A stretch of 43,280 bases of DNA from Pyrinomonadaceae bacterium. Its GTDB lineage: Bacteria; Acidobacteriota; Blastocatellia; Pyrinomonadales; Pyrinomonadaceae. Location: assembly GCA_014534425.1 (NCBI GenBank), contig JACVRN010000036.1, positions 1-43,280 on the forward strand. Reading direction: 5' to 3'. Positions 9,135-16,804 of this stretch are shown here, piece by piece. Each line of letters opens with the position of its first letter. The first letter of the stretch is position 1. The translations under genes and the position numbers were made by a program. The notes under the pieces were generated by a model. That model had not been told where the DNA came from, did not search any database, and saw only the letters and a list, made by a program, of their open reading frames with translations.

Positions 9135-9758
9135 TCAGCCCTGGTGTGTGTACAGCCTGCTCAGGGCTTTGAGCTTCTGAAAGACTTCAAGGACGCGCTC
9201 TTTTGTCGTCTCGAAATCTTCCGAAGTGTCAATCAGAAAATCCGCGTGGCGCATCTTCTCTTCCTGTGGCATCTGCGCGGCTATGCGCTGCTCTGCTTCC
9301 GCGCGCGAGAGATGGTTACGCCGCATGAGTCTTTCGACCTGAATCTCAGGCCGACAATGTACCACAACTATTTTGTCAAAGCGTTTGTAGCCGCCAGATT
9401 CTATCATCAAAGCGGCGTCCACGATTCCAATACCTTCGGGGTCTTCCTCCTCGAAGGCGCGCATCTGTTCGTCCTGCGTTCTAATAATCAAAGGATGCAG
9501 GATTGCATTCAAGCGCTCGCGCTTCTCTTTATCTCCGAAGATGATTGCGCCGAGGCGCGTGCGGTCTAGCGAGCCGTCCGGCTGCAAGACCCCTTCGCCG
9601 AACTCCGCCACCACCCTCTTCAAACCTTCCGAGCCGACGGCCACGACTTCTCTTGCCGTCTGGTCTGCATCAATCACGTGGCAGCCAAGCTCTTTGAGCA
9701 GGTTGACGACGTGAGATTTGCCCACGGCTATGGAGCCGGTTAAGCCTACGCGTAGCAT
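9135..9758 (-). CDS. coaE: Dephospho-CoA kinase
   Basis: Last step of coenzyme A synthesis: phosphorylates the 3'-hydroxyl of dephospho-CoA with ATP, in the cytoplasm. It has 207 residues, the usual length. The P-loop GSIAVGKS is at residues 8-15, the DADQTAREVV motif follows at about 31-40, and the LMRRNHLSRAEAEQRIAAQM lid helix comes later. It begins 7 nt after folD ends and is followed by the divergent binding protein at 17 nt, so all three are probably one transcript. Nothing unusual is seen. Confidence 0.97.
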   Translation of the reverse strand: MLRVGLTGSIAVGKSHVVNLLKELGCHVIDADQTAREVVAVGSEGLKRVVAEFGEGVLQPDGSLDRTRLGAIIFGDKEKRERLNAILHPLIIRTQDEQMRAFEEEDPEGIGIVDAALMIESGGYKRFDKIVVVHCRPEIQVERLMRRNHLSRAEAEQRIAAQMPQEEKMRHADFLIDTSEDFETTKERVLEVFQKLKALSRLYTHQG

Positions 9759-9765
9759 AAAGGAT

Positions 9766-10719
9766 TTAAGAAAGCCCTCTGCGCCTGCGCGCGGCCTCTA
9801 CGGTGTTACGCATGAGCATAGCCACCGTCAGAAGACCTACGCCGCCAGGCACGGGCGTTCGGAGTCCGGCAACGCGGTCGGCTTCAGCCGGATGAACGTC
9901 TCCCACAATAGTCGAGCCGCGCCGCGCGATTATCTCAAGCCGCCGCTCCGCCTCGTCTCCGAAAAGCTCTCGCGCAGCTTTCTCATCTGAAATCCTGTTG
10001 ATGCCAACGTCTATGACGGTCGCGCCCGGCTTTATGTGCTCGCCGCGTATGAAGCCGGGGCGTCCTATGGCCGCTATCAAGATGTCAGCCTGCCGAGTGA
10101 TGCCTGGAAGGTCGCGCGTCTTTGAGTGACAGATGGTGACGGTCGCGTCGCGCTGCAAGAGAAGCTGAGCGACGGGGCGGCCAACTATCTGGCTGCGACC
10201 GACTACGACGGCATGCGCGCCAGCTATGATTACGCCCGCGCGCTCCAGCAGTTCTATGATTCCGGCAGGCGTGCAGGGCGCAAGCACGGCTTGTCCAAGG
10301 GCAAGGCGGCCCACGTTGACGGGATGAAAGCCGTCCACGTCCTTCGCGGGGTCAATCGCCTCAATCACACGCTGCTCTTCTATGCCCTTTGGCAAAGGCA
10401 ACTGAACCAGTATCCCGTCCACGTCCTCGCGCTCGTTCAGTTGATGCACGAGCGCGAGAAGCTCTTCCGTAGTCGTATCGGCAGGAAGCGCGTGACGCTC
10501 GGACAAAAGGCCAAGCTCTTCGGAGGTGCGAACCTTGCTGCCCACGTAAACGGTCGAGGCAGGGTCGTCTCCGACCTGCACGACCACCAGGCACGGGCGC
10601 ACCCCATGCTCGCTCTTCATCCGTGCGACTTCTCCGGCGACTTCACGCTTAATCTCTTCGGCCACACGCGCGCCGTCCAGTATCCCCGCGCGGCTCTCTT
10701 CTTTCGCTCTGCTCTTCAT
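9766..10719 (-). CDS. folD: Bifunctional methylenetetrahydrofolate dehydrogenase/cyclohydrolase
   Basis: Interconverts 5,10-methylene-THF, methenyl-THF and 10-formyl-THF with NADP. From the ATG at 10719 the protein is 317 residues. The frame is open further to a GTG at 10743, but neither start has a strong Shine-Dalgarno. Catalytic Tyr58 and Lys62 lie in STVYVGSKVR. Family motifs DGILVQLPLP (101-110), PCTPAGI (148-154), the NADP loop GRSQIVGRPVA (174-184) and a C-terminal PGGVGLLTVAML are all present. It heads the minus-strand cluster. A C1-folate enzyme here fits with the methionine synthase/MTHFR gene at 37241, though the two are far apart. Confidence 0.97.
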   Translation of the reverse strand: MKSRAKEESRAGILDGARVAEEIKREVAGEVARMKSEHGVRPCLVVVQVGDDPASTVYVGSKVRTSEELGLLSERHALPADTTTEELLALVHQLNEREDVDGILVQLPLPKGIEEQRVIEAIDPAKDVDGFHPVNVGRLALGQAVLAPCTPAGIIELLERAGVIIAGAHAVVVGRSQIVGRPVAQLLLQRDATVTICHSKTRDLPGITRQADILIAAIGRPGFIRGEHIKPGATVIDVGINRISDEKAARELFGDEAERRLEIIARRGSTIVGDVHPAEADRVAGLRTPVPGGVGLLTVAMLMRNTVEAARRRRGLS

Positions 10720-10771
10720 AGGATTCACGCGGCATCCTAGCACAAATCCAGTCAGTTTAAGGAAGGGAGGA

Positions 10772-10851
10772 AATTAACAGGGATGAACAGGATGAATAGG
10801 ATAAAAGAAGAGCTATTGCTTTATCTTTATCCTGTCCATCCTGTTTGAATC
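10772..10851. repeat. Long palindromic spacer repeat, ACAGGATRG word family, copy 2
   Basis: About 80 bp, arms of about 33 bp around AGAGCTATTGCTT. The left end AATTAACAGGG and right end CCTGTTTGAATC match copies 1 and 3, in the same orientation in the window. It sits between the divergent starts of folD and the transglycosylase gene. Confidence 0.85.
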
Positions 10852-10895
10852 CACTTTCCATTTTCTCAATCGCATGGGTTAGACTGATAGTTGAA

Positions 10896-13391
10896 ATGAT
10901 GACGAGCAACTGCAAGCGATTAATCTTTCTCGTTCTCCTCTTATCCATTCATATTTCGGTCTACGGGCAGAGCGCGCGGGAGCGGCAGGAGCGCATTCGC
11001 GTGAGCATGGACGGCGGCGACGATGTTGCGGCCTTAAATGAGTTGCGACAGCTTGCGGCTTCTGACCCGGCACAGTTTGCGCTCAATAATTACGACTATC
11101 TTCTGGCGCGGCTTTCGGAGCGGCGCGGGGACAGGGCTGGCGCTGCCGCAGCCTATCAAAAGCTGGTCGCGCGCAACTCTCTGCTCACGGAATATTCGCT
11201 CTGGCATCTTTCGCAGATAGCCCGCACTATGGGCAACCTAGTGCTTGAGCGCGAGCAGTTGCGCCAGCTACTCCTGACGGCTCCGGCCAGCCTCTTGCGG
11301 GAAGCGGCTGAAGCGCGTCTTGCCGAGAGCTTCTTCGAGAGCGGCGATTACAACTCCGCGATTCAACTGCTACGCCCGCGCGCGGGCGAGGCGGACAAAC
11401 GACCGACTGCGCGCGAAGCCCTCTCGCTCATAGGCCAGGCTTATCTTAAAAGTAACCAGCAGGAGGCGGCGCGCGAAGTTTTCAACACACTTCTGTCGAA
11501 GATGCCGGACGCAACGAGGCCGGACGATTACGCGCTCGCAGCCGTTCGCGGCCTGGATGTGCTCGATAGCGGAAGCGCGGAGAAGGCGGCAAGCCCGCAA
11601 GCCCCGCAACTTGCCGAGAGCGAGCATCTGAGGCGCGCTTTCATCTACAACTTCAACCGCGACTTCAGCGCCGCGCGCAGGCATTACATGGCAATCGTAG
11701 AGCGCTACGCGCAGAGCGCAAACCTCTCGGACGCGCTTTATCAAACGGGCCGCACCTTCTATCAGGAGTCTCGCTTTGACGAATCAATCGGTTACTTTCA
11801 GCGCGTCTCGCAGCAGTTCCCGGATTCTGCGGGCGCACGCGACGCGCTCGCTCAGATGGCAGCAGCCTACGCGCGCACGAAGCGATACGACGAAGCCCTC
11901 AACACGTACAAGCGCATCATAGAGCGTTACACGGAGCAGTCCGTTCAGGAGCGCGCGTACCTGAACATCATAGACGTGCTTCGTGACGCGGGCCGAGACC
12001 GCGAGGCGCTTGAGTGGGCGCGAGACACTCGCACTCGCTTTCGCGGCCAGGCAGGCGCGCTCGCGCTCTTTTCCCAGGCGCGAATCCACCTCACGCAGGG
12101 CGCTTGGGCCGAAGCCCTCGCAGACTTCGATGCCCTGATGGGCGAAGGCGACCTGGGCGTAGGCCGTGCGGCTGGCGGAACCAACAAGACGGAAATCGCT
12201 TTCGCGCGTGCGTACGTGCTAGAGCAGATGGGCCGCGCGGATGATGCGGTCGGCGCTTATCTTTCAATCCCGGACGGGCGCAACGAGTATTACGGCTGGC
12301 GCGCGACAGAGCGTTTAAGAGGGATGGCAAGGGCTGAAAGCACTCGCGCCAGCTTGGCCGCGCGGCTTCAATCCCTGCGCGCCGAAGCGCAGCAAGCAAT
12401 CTCTAACGGAGATGCGGAGCGTGCGCGAACGGCGGCGCACGCTGCGCTCAGGCTGACCGAAGATGAAAGCGTGCGTCGTGAAATGCTGGACATAGCATCT
12501 AGAGCATACGCGCGTCTGCCCGCTTACAATCGCCTGCCTCAATTCAAGCTCTTGCCTTTCGGTCGGCAGGAGATTCGGCAAACAGGCTCGACTGTTCCTT
12601 CAAAGCCCACGCACAAGGCTCTAGCAGACGAACTGCTCTTCCTGGGGCTTTATGATGAAGGCGCGCCTGAGTTGGCCGTAGCGGAAAACGTTGCGGAGAC
12701 GAGCGTGGCTGCAAACAACTCTGCCGAGACCGCTCCAAAACCGGCAGCGCCTTCTTCTTCATCCTCGCGCGACGCTCTTTACACTCTGGCAGTGCTTTAC
12801 AAGCGAGGCGAAGAGGCGGATCACGCGATACGATTTGTGGAGCCAATCTGGAAGACAATGCCCGCAGACTTTCTGCTGGAATTGGCACCGCGCGAGATGG
12901 TGGAGCTTTTTTATCCTGCCCCTTATCGCTCGGCGCTTCTGGAATACGCGCCGCAGCGTGGCGTTGACCCACGCTTTGTGCTCTCCATCATGCGACAGGA
13001 ATCTCGCTTTCGTGCGGACGCGAAATCCATCTCGGCGGCGCGAGGGCTGATGCAGTTTATTCCTTCCACAGCAGACCAGATGGCCGCGCAGTTGGGCCGC
13101 AAAGGTTTTATTCAGGACGAGCTTTACGCTCCGCGTACGGCGATTCTCTTCGGCTCGCAGTATCTAGGGAATCTGTTCAAGATGTTTCCGGGGATGCCGC
13201 AGGCCGTGGCCGCGTCCTACAATGGTGGAGAAGACAACGTCGCGCGCTGGAAGGCTCGCGCACGAACCGACGACCCTGACCGCTACGTGCTGGAAATAGC
13301 CTACGCGCAATCGAAGGACTACGTTTACAAGGTGCTGGCGAACTTTCGCGTCTATCAAACGCTCTATAATGAGCAACTCAAACCGCGCTGA
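10896..13391 (+). CDS. Soluble-type lytic transglycosylase (Slt70-like) with N-terminal TPR region
   Basis: Periplasmic murein hydrolase that cleaves MurNAc-GlcNAc bonds with 1,6-anhydro formation. The start is the ATG at 10896, which opens a clean signal peptide (MMTSNCKRLIFLVLLLSIHI). A TTG at 10845 lies inside the palindromic repeat and is rejected. Residues from about 25 to 600 are helical, TPR-like repeats such as ALYQTGRTFYQESRFDESIG. The catalytic SLT domain occupies about 690-800, with Glu702 in RQESRF, ARGLMQFIPSTA and AVAASYNGGEDNVARW. At 831 residues it is longer than E. coli Slt70, and a Ser/Pro-rich linker precedes the domain. The SCO1 gene follows 12 nt downstream. Confidence 0.93.
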   Translation: MMTSNCKRLIFLVLLLSIHISVYGQSARERQERIRVSMDGGDDVAALNELRQLAASDPAQFALNNYDYLLARLSERRGDRAGAAAAYQKLVARNSLLTEYSLWHLSQIARTMGNLVLEREQLRQLLLTAPASLLREAAEARLAESFFESGDYNSAIQLLRPRAGEADKRPTAREALSLIGQAYLKSNQQEAAREVFNTLLSKMPDATRPDDYALAAVRGLDVLDSGSAEKAASPQAPQLAESEHLRRAFIYNFNRDFSAARRHYMAIVERYAQSANLSDALYQTGRTFYQESRFDESIGYFQRVSQQFPDSAGARDALAQMAAAYARTKRYDEALNTYKRIIERYTEQSVQERAYLNIIDVLRDAGRDREALEWARDTRTRFRGQAGALALFSQARIHLTQGAWAEALADFDALMGEGDLGVGRAAGGTNKTEIAFARAYVLEQMGRADDAVGAYLSIPDGRNEYYGWRATERLRGMARAESTRASLAARLQSLRAEAQQAISNGDAERARTAAHAALRLTEDESVRREMLDIASRAYARLPAYNRLPQFKLLPFGRQEIRQTGSTVPSKPTHKALADELLFLGLYDEGAPELAVAENVAETSVAANNSAETAPKPAAPSSSSSRDALYTLAVLYKRGEEADHAIRFVEPIWKTMPADFLLELAPREMVELFYPAPYRSALLEYAPQRGVDPRFVLSIMRQESRFRADAKSISAARGLMQFIPSTADQMAAQLGRKGFIQDELYAPRTAILFGSQYLGNLFKMFPGMPQAVAASYNGGEDNVARWKARARTDDPDRYVLEIAYAQSKDYVYKVLANFRVYQTLYNEQLKPR

Positions 13392-13403
13392 CTGTAATCT
13401 CTC

Positions 13404-14345
13404 ATGATGACGAAGCCAAACTTTTTCTTTACCGGAACGGGCCACAACTCTGCACGCGCTCTGATACTGCTCGCGGCTCTTCTCTGTTTATCCATCTCTT
13501 TCTCCTGTCGCCAAACGGGCGGCGAAGCCACATCCCCTAACGCCAGGCGTTACGACCTGCAGGGAAAAGTCGTCGCGGTTGATAAGGCCGAGAAGCGCGT
13601 CTCGATTTCGCACGAAGAGATTAAAGAATACATGGACGCCATGACCATGCCGTTCGCCGTGCGAAAGAATGATTACTGGGCGCTGGACGTTCTCAAGCCC
13701 GGCGACAAGGTGACGGCTGTGCTGGTGGTAGACGGCGGCCTGACATGGATTGAGAACATAGTGATTACAGAAGAGAGCGCGGGCAACACGGATGCGGGCG
13801 CGCAGCCGGGCGCTGGAGAGCGTGAAGCGCAACCGGGCGACACGCTGCCCAATTTCTCCTTAATCAATCAGGACGGAAAGAAAATACGTCTAGCGGAATA
13901 TCGCGGGCGCGCACTGCTTTTGACCTTCATCTACACGCGCTGTCCTCTGCCGGACTACTGTCCGTTGATGAGCGAAAACTTCAAGGCACTGGAGAAGGAA
14001 TTGAAGAAGGACGAGGCTCTCTATGCACGCACGCACCTTTTAAGCATCAGCTTCGACACTGCCTATGACACGCCGAAAGTGCTGAAGAGCTACGGCGGGG
14101 CTTACACCGAGAATTACACCAGCGAGAAGTTCACGCACTGGGAATTCGCCACCGGCACGCCCGAAGAGATACGCGACATAGCAGCTTTCTTCGGCCTGCG
14201 CTACTACAACGAATCCGGCCAGATAGTCCACGGCCTGCGTACGGCAATCATCACGCCCGAAGGGAAAGTCTACAAGGTCTATCGCGGCAACGAGTGGAAG
14301 CCCGAAGAAGCCCTGCGCGACATTCAAGCCGTCATGAACAAATAA
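13404..14345 (+). CDS. CusF-like copper-binding domain fused to SCO1/SenC domain, lipoprotein
   Basis: Probable periplasmic copper chaperone for cytochrome oxidase assembly or copper handling. An N-terminal signal ends at a possible lipobox around Cys35 (ISFSC). Residues 50-122 form a CusF-like domain with MDAMTMPF (77-84) and Trp92, the Met/Trp features of CusF copper sites. Residues 145-313 form the SCO thioredoxin fold with Cys180 and Cys186 in RCPLPDYCP and a conserved-type His276. The Cys spacing is CX5C rather than the classic SCO CX3C. It is probably cotranscribed with the transglycosylase and ends 9 nt from a convergent gene. Copper binding is inferred from family knowledge. Confidence 0.9.
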   Translation: MMTKPNFFFTGTGHNSARALILLAALLCLSISFSCRQTGGEATSPNARRYDLQGKVVAVDKAEKRVSISHEEIKEYMDAMTMPFAVRKNDYWALDVLKPGDKVTAVLVVDGGLTWIENIVITEESAGNTDAGAQPGAGEREAQPGDTLPNFSLINQDGKKIRLAEYRGRALLLTFIYTRCPLPDYCPLMSENFKALEKELKKDEALYARTHLLSISFDTAYDTPKVLKSYGGAYTENYTSEKFTHWEFATGTPEEIRDIAAFFGLRYYNESGQIVHGLRTAIITPEGKVYKVYRGNEWKPEEALRDIQAVMNK

Positions 14346-14353
14346 AGCCTCTC

Positions 14354-15439
14354 TCAATCCAGAAATTGAACGGAGCTCATGCTGTCGTCGAATCTGTTGG
14401 AGTCGTTGTCGGGTTTGAGCACCTCGACATGCGGTTGTGCTTCAAGCTCAGCAATGCTAACTCTTAACGACGGAATGAGCGTAATCATTTCGTCCCCCAC
14501 GTCAACCGCGAAGGCTCCTTCGCCTTCCGCTTGATTCTGATCATTGTAGCAACCCACCTTTCGTCCCTTCGGGGCCATAAAGATAAGCGAGCTGACCCTA
14601 TCGTTGGGCCGCAAGTCGCGGTTGAGCAGGTCTGCCCCAAAAAGCGTCTCCACCCGCATGTGGATATCGGTTAGATCGTCGATGTCACCATGCCGGAGTC
14701 GAACCATCGGCTGGGCCGATAACGCCTGACGAAGTATAGTCAGCCCCGACAGGAACGCGGCAAGGCCCAGGAGTGTACGGATTGGTCGAACAACCTCGTC
14801 TATTTTAACAAGCAGGTCGTTCATCTGCTCCGTCAAGCCTTGCAAGTAAGAATAGCTCGGCACCACCATCAAAACGAACCCACCGTCCAAGTTATCATCC
14901 GGGAGCGCCCTGAACTGTTCATTACGAAAGAGGGCCAGGATGGTCGGGATTTCAAGGGGCATCAGGCTCAGGGGCAACTCCAGTGTGATATCCTTACTCA
15001 CCTGGGCAGTCGGGATAGCCGTAGCGATAGCACCGTTGGTGGGCCACGCCCTCAGTCTGACCGTCGCCTTGATGACTAAGCGGGCGGGGAACGGGTTCTT
15101 TGAAAACCCGAGGTCTATGAACTCCGGTTTGAAGAGAAAAGCCACCGATGGCCCCTCGACATTATTGGTCGCCAGAAAATCCGTGCCGGACTTGAGCGGT
15201 TTCCCGTTCAACGTCACCGACCACGTAACCTGAATCTCGACCGGAACCTGCGTTAGAAGTTGCGCCGTTCCGGCCAACACGGGATTGTCCAGTGCATTGA
15301 CGGTTGCGAAGAGGTCTGGGGCACCCGACACAACCTCCAGTTCAACTTTTTGTCCAGGCTCGACAGGGCCAGCGACGTTGGAGACGAGGTGCAGGGTATC
15401 AGTCAGCGCATCGAGTTGGTTTTTTAAATTGAGAAGCAT
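14354..15439 (-). CDS. Hypothetical protein, no family recognised
   Basis: 361 residues, ATG at 15439 with a GGCGGA ribosome-binding site about 7 nt upstream. No signal peptide. The N-terminus is a short amphipathic helix, followed by a beta-rich region of about residues 25-165 (alternating hydrophobics, WSVTLNGKPL, resembling an Ig-like fold). A middle segment near 213-240 (LLGLAAFLSGLTILRQAL) could be one membrane or hairpin helix. The C-terminal part has an acidic tail. Codon use looks less GC-biased than in the neighbours by eye. It faces the SCO1 gene convergently and stands alone. It may be an acquired gene; function unknown. Confidence 0.7.
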   Translation of the reverse strand: MLLNLKNQLDALTDTLHLVSNVAGPVEPGQKVELEVVSGAPDLFATVNALDNPVLAGTAQLLTQVPVEIQVTWSVTLNGKPLKSGTDFLATNNVEGPSVAFLFKPEFIDLGFSKNPFPARLVIKATVRLRAWPTNGAIATAIPTAQVSKDITLELPLSLMPLEIPTILALFRNEQFRALPDDNLDGGFVLMVVPSYSYLQGLTEQMNDLLVKIDEVVRPIRTLLGLAAFLSGLTILRQALSAQPMVRLRHGDIDDLTDIHMRVETLFGADLLNRDLRPNDRVSSLIFMAPKGRKVGCYNDQNQAEGEGAFAVDVGDEMITLIPSLRVSIAELEAQPHVEVLKPDNDSNRFDDSMSSVQFLD

Positions 15440-15988
15440 TTGCGTCCGCCTTTCAGGAAGTGCCTAAGCGCGGTAGTGGGGCACTACAACGGTTGAGCAA
15501 AGAAGGATAATTCGTATCTGAACATGAGACGCCCGGCGTCGAGCGCTCACTTGAGAAGATTGAAGGGAGGCTAATAAGCGAAGAAGTTTTTATTAGCAGG
15601 AAGCCAGCAATCGTACCCCCACCTACAGCAATACTCATACCAACCGCGACGTACAGTATACTTGGGCGCTTTAGGCGCGAAAGAGACTTTGGTTTCCAGC
15701 AGCGCCACAAAGTGTCTACAAAAGGAGACGGTTTGGAGCAGAGGGGAGTACTTCTGTTGACTCTAACTTTCTGTTCAAGGTTGAAACTGACCCACTACAG
15801 GAAGAAAAAGATGCCGCCACATTTATTGAGACCGTGTTGCGACCTCTCGCCGGTTTGATGTGGACGGCGGATGAATTGCTTTAGATTAGTCGGCAGTATT
15901 TATCTTGCCTTCGTTTCGGGTGGTGTGACACAATCCGCTCCGGTCAGACGGAGTTTCGATTGTTTCGGAAGAGGTTTGAATTTCCCCC
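15440..15988. other. Stretch of about 550 bp without a confident gene
   Basis: Minus-strand frame 15453-15710 could encode a short peptide with one hydrophobic segment, but it begins with TTG and has no ribosome-binding site. On the plus strand a start-less frame from 15775 to 15885 reads VETDPLQEEKDAATFIETVL and on to a TAG, which looks like the tail of a lost gene. A weak hairpin (CTCCG/CGGAG, 15938-15953) precedes the next gene. Nothing else is recognised. Confidence 0.5.
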
Positions 15989-16618
15989 TTGCGTGCAGTG
16001 CCCTTCCATTCTCTTCCTCTTGTGCGCGCCCTTTCGGCGGCGCTCCTGGCGATTGCTATTTTATCGAGCGTAGTCCCGTTTACAGTTCTATCGAAAGCGC
16101 ACTCCTGCTCCATGCCCTGCTGCGCCGGAGCCGATGGCGGCTGTGCGACGGGGGCTTGCAAGGGCGCGCTCTTCAAGAGTCCGAAAAAGACGGAAGAGGA
16201 AAAGCTCTGCGGCGCTGAGATGAGCGCGAGTTCTGCACACGGCGGGGCAAAGAAGGCGCACGACGCTCATGCTCCCGCCGCAAGTTCGGAAGACGGCGAC
16301 CACTGCGACGCGGAGAAGAATAAGACCGCACAGGCCAAATCAAAGCCTGTGGCAGAGAAAGCTGCAACCGCATACGGTGAAGAACAGGGCAACTCTCTTT
16401 CGGTCAGCGCTCTTTACGCGCCTTGCTCCAGGGATTGCTGCGCCGTCGCAAGCTCGTCCGTACAACCCAGACGCGGGCGAGACTCGGCCCTGGCTTCTCA
16501 ATCAGGAAACCTGTCGCCGCCCGCTTTCGTCCCTCTTTCGCTTTACTCTCTGAACCTTCAACCCACAGCCTACGCTTATCTCAAGCGGCTTAGGGGACGC
16601 GCACCTCCCCTGGCCTAG
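15989..16618 (+). CDS. Exported Cys/His-rich protein, unknown function
   Basis: 209 residues from a TTG at 15989; a GTG at 15998 is an equally possible start and neither has an ideal ribosome-binding site. One hydrophobic segment at about 14-34 looks like a signal anchor or signal peptide. It is followed by a cluster of cysteines (C40, C44, C45, C52, C57, C74) in HSCSMPCC and GGCATGACKG, a His-rich stretch (HGGAKKAHDAHAP, about 84-96), Cys106, and CSRDCC at 146-151. Ten cysteines plus histidines suggest metal binding. It lies upstream of the TonB receptor gene on the same strand and near the CusF-SCO1 gene, which makes a copper role attractive but unproven. No family recognised. Confidence 0.65.
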   Translation: MRAVPFHSLPLVRALSAALLAIAILSSVVPFTVLSKAHSCSMPCCAGADGGCATGACKGALFKSPKKTEEEKLCGAEMSASSAHGGAKKAHDAHAPAASSEDGDHCDAEKNKTAQAKSKPVAEKAATAYGEEQGNSLSVSALYAPCSRDCCAVASSSVQPRRGRDSALASQSGNLSPPAFVPLSLYSLNLQPTAYAYLKRLRGRAPPLA

Positions 16619-16804
16619 CCATCCAATCCGGCCTTAATACTAAAGAGAGATTTTTCCGCCTCGCATAAGTTTGTGCGCGCTCCCTTAGGCGTGCAGCCAG
16701 CCGCGCGGCAAAGCTCTTTGTCCCGCTCTTTCCTGACGGACAAAAGCGCATCTCTCATTCAAGGCCAATCTCTATCTCAAAAGCTGCTTGTTGAGGTAAG
16801 CGAT

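Noticed and set aside
10845..10895. Upstream TTG extension of the transglycosylase
   Set aside because: The start lies inside the palindromic repeat and the extension precedes a complete signal peptide.
15453..15710. Minus-strand 85-codon frame with one hydrophobic stretch upstream of the orphan gene
   Set aside because: TTG start, no ribosome-binding site, no family; kept only as a note in the gap description.
15938..15953. Hairpin CTCCG/CGGAG as a terminator
   Set aside because: Only 5 bp, no real T-run, and no gene clearly ends upstream of it.
16673..16804. GTG extension of the TonB receptor by 44 residues
   Set aside because: The ATG at 16805 has a better ribosome-binding site and begins the signal peptide.
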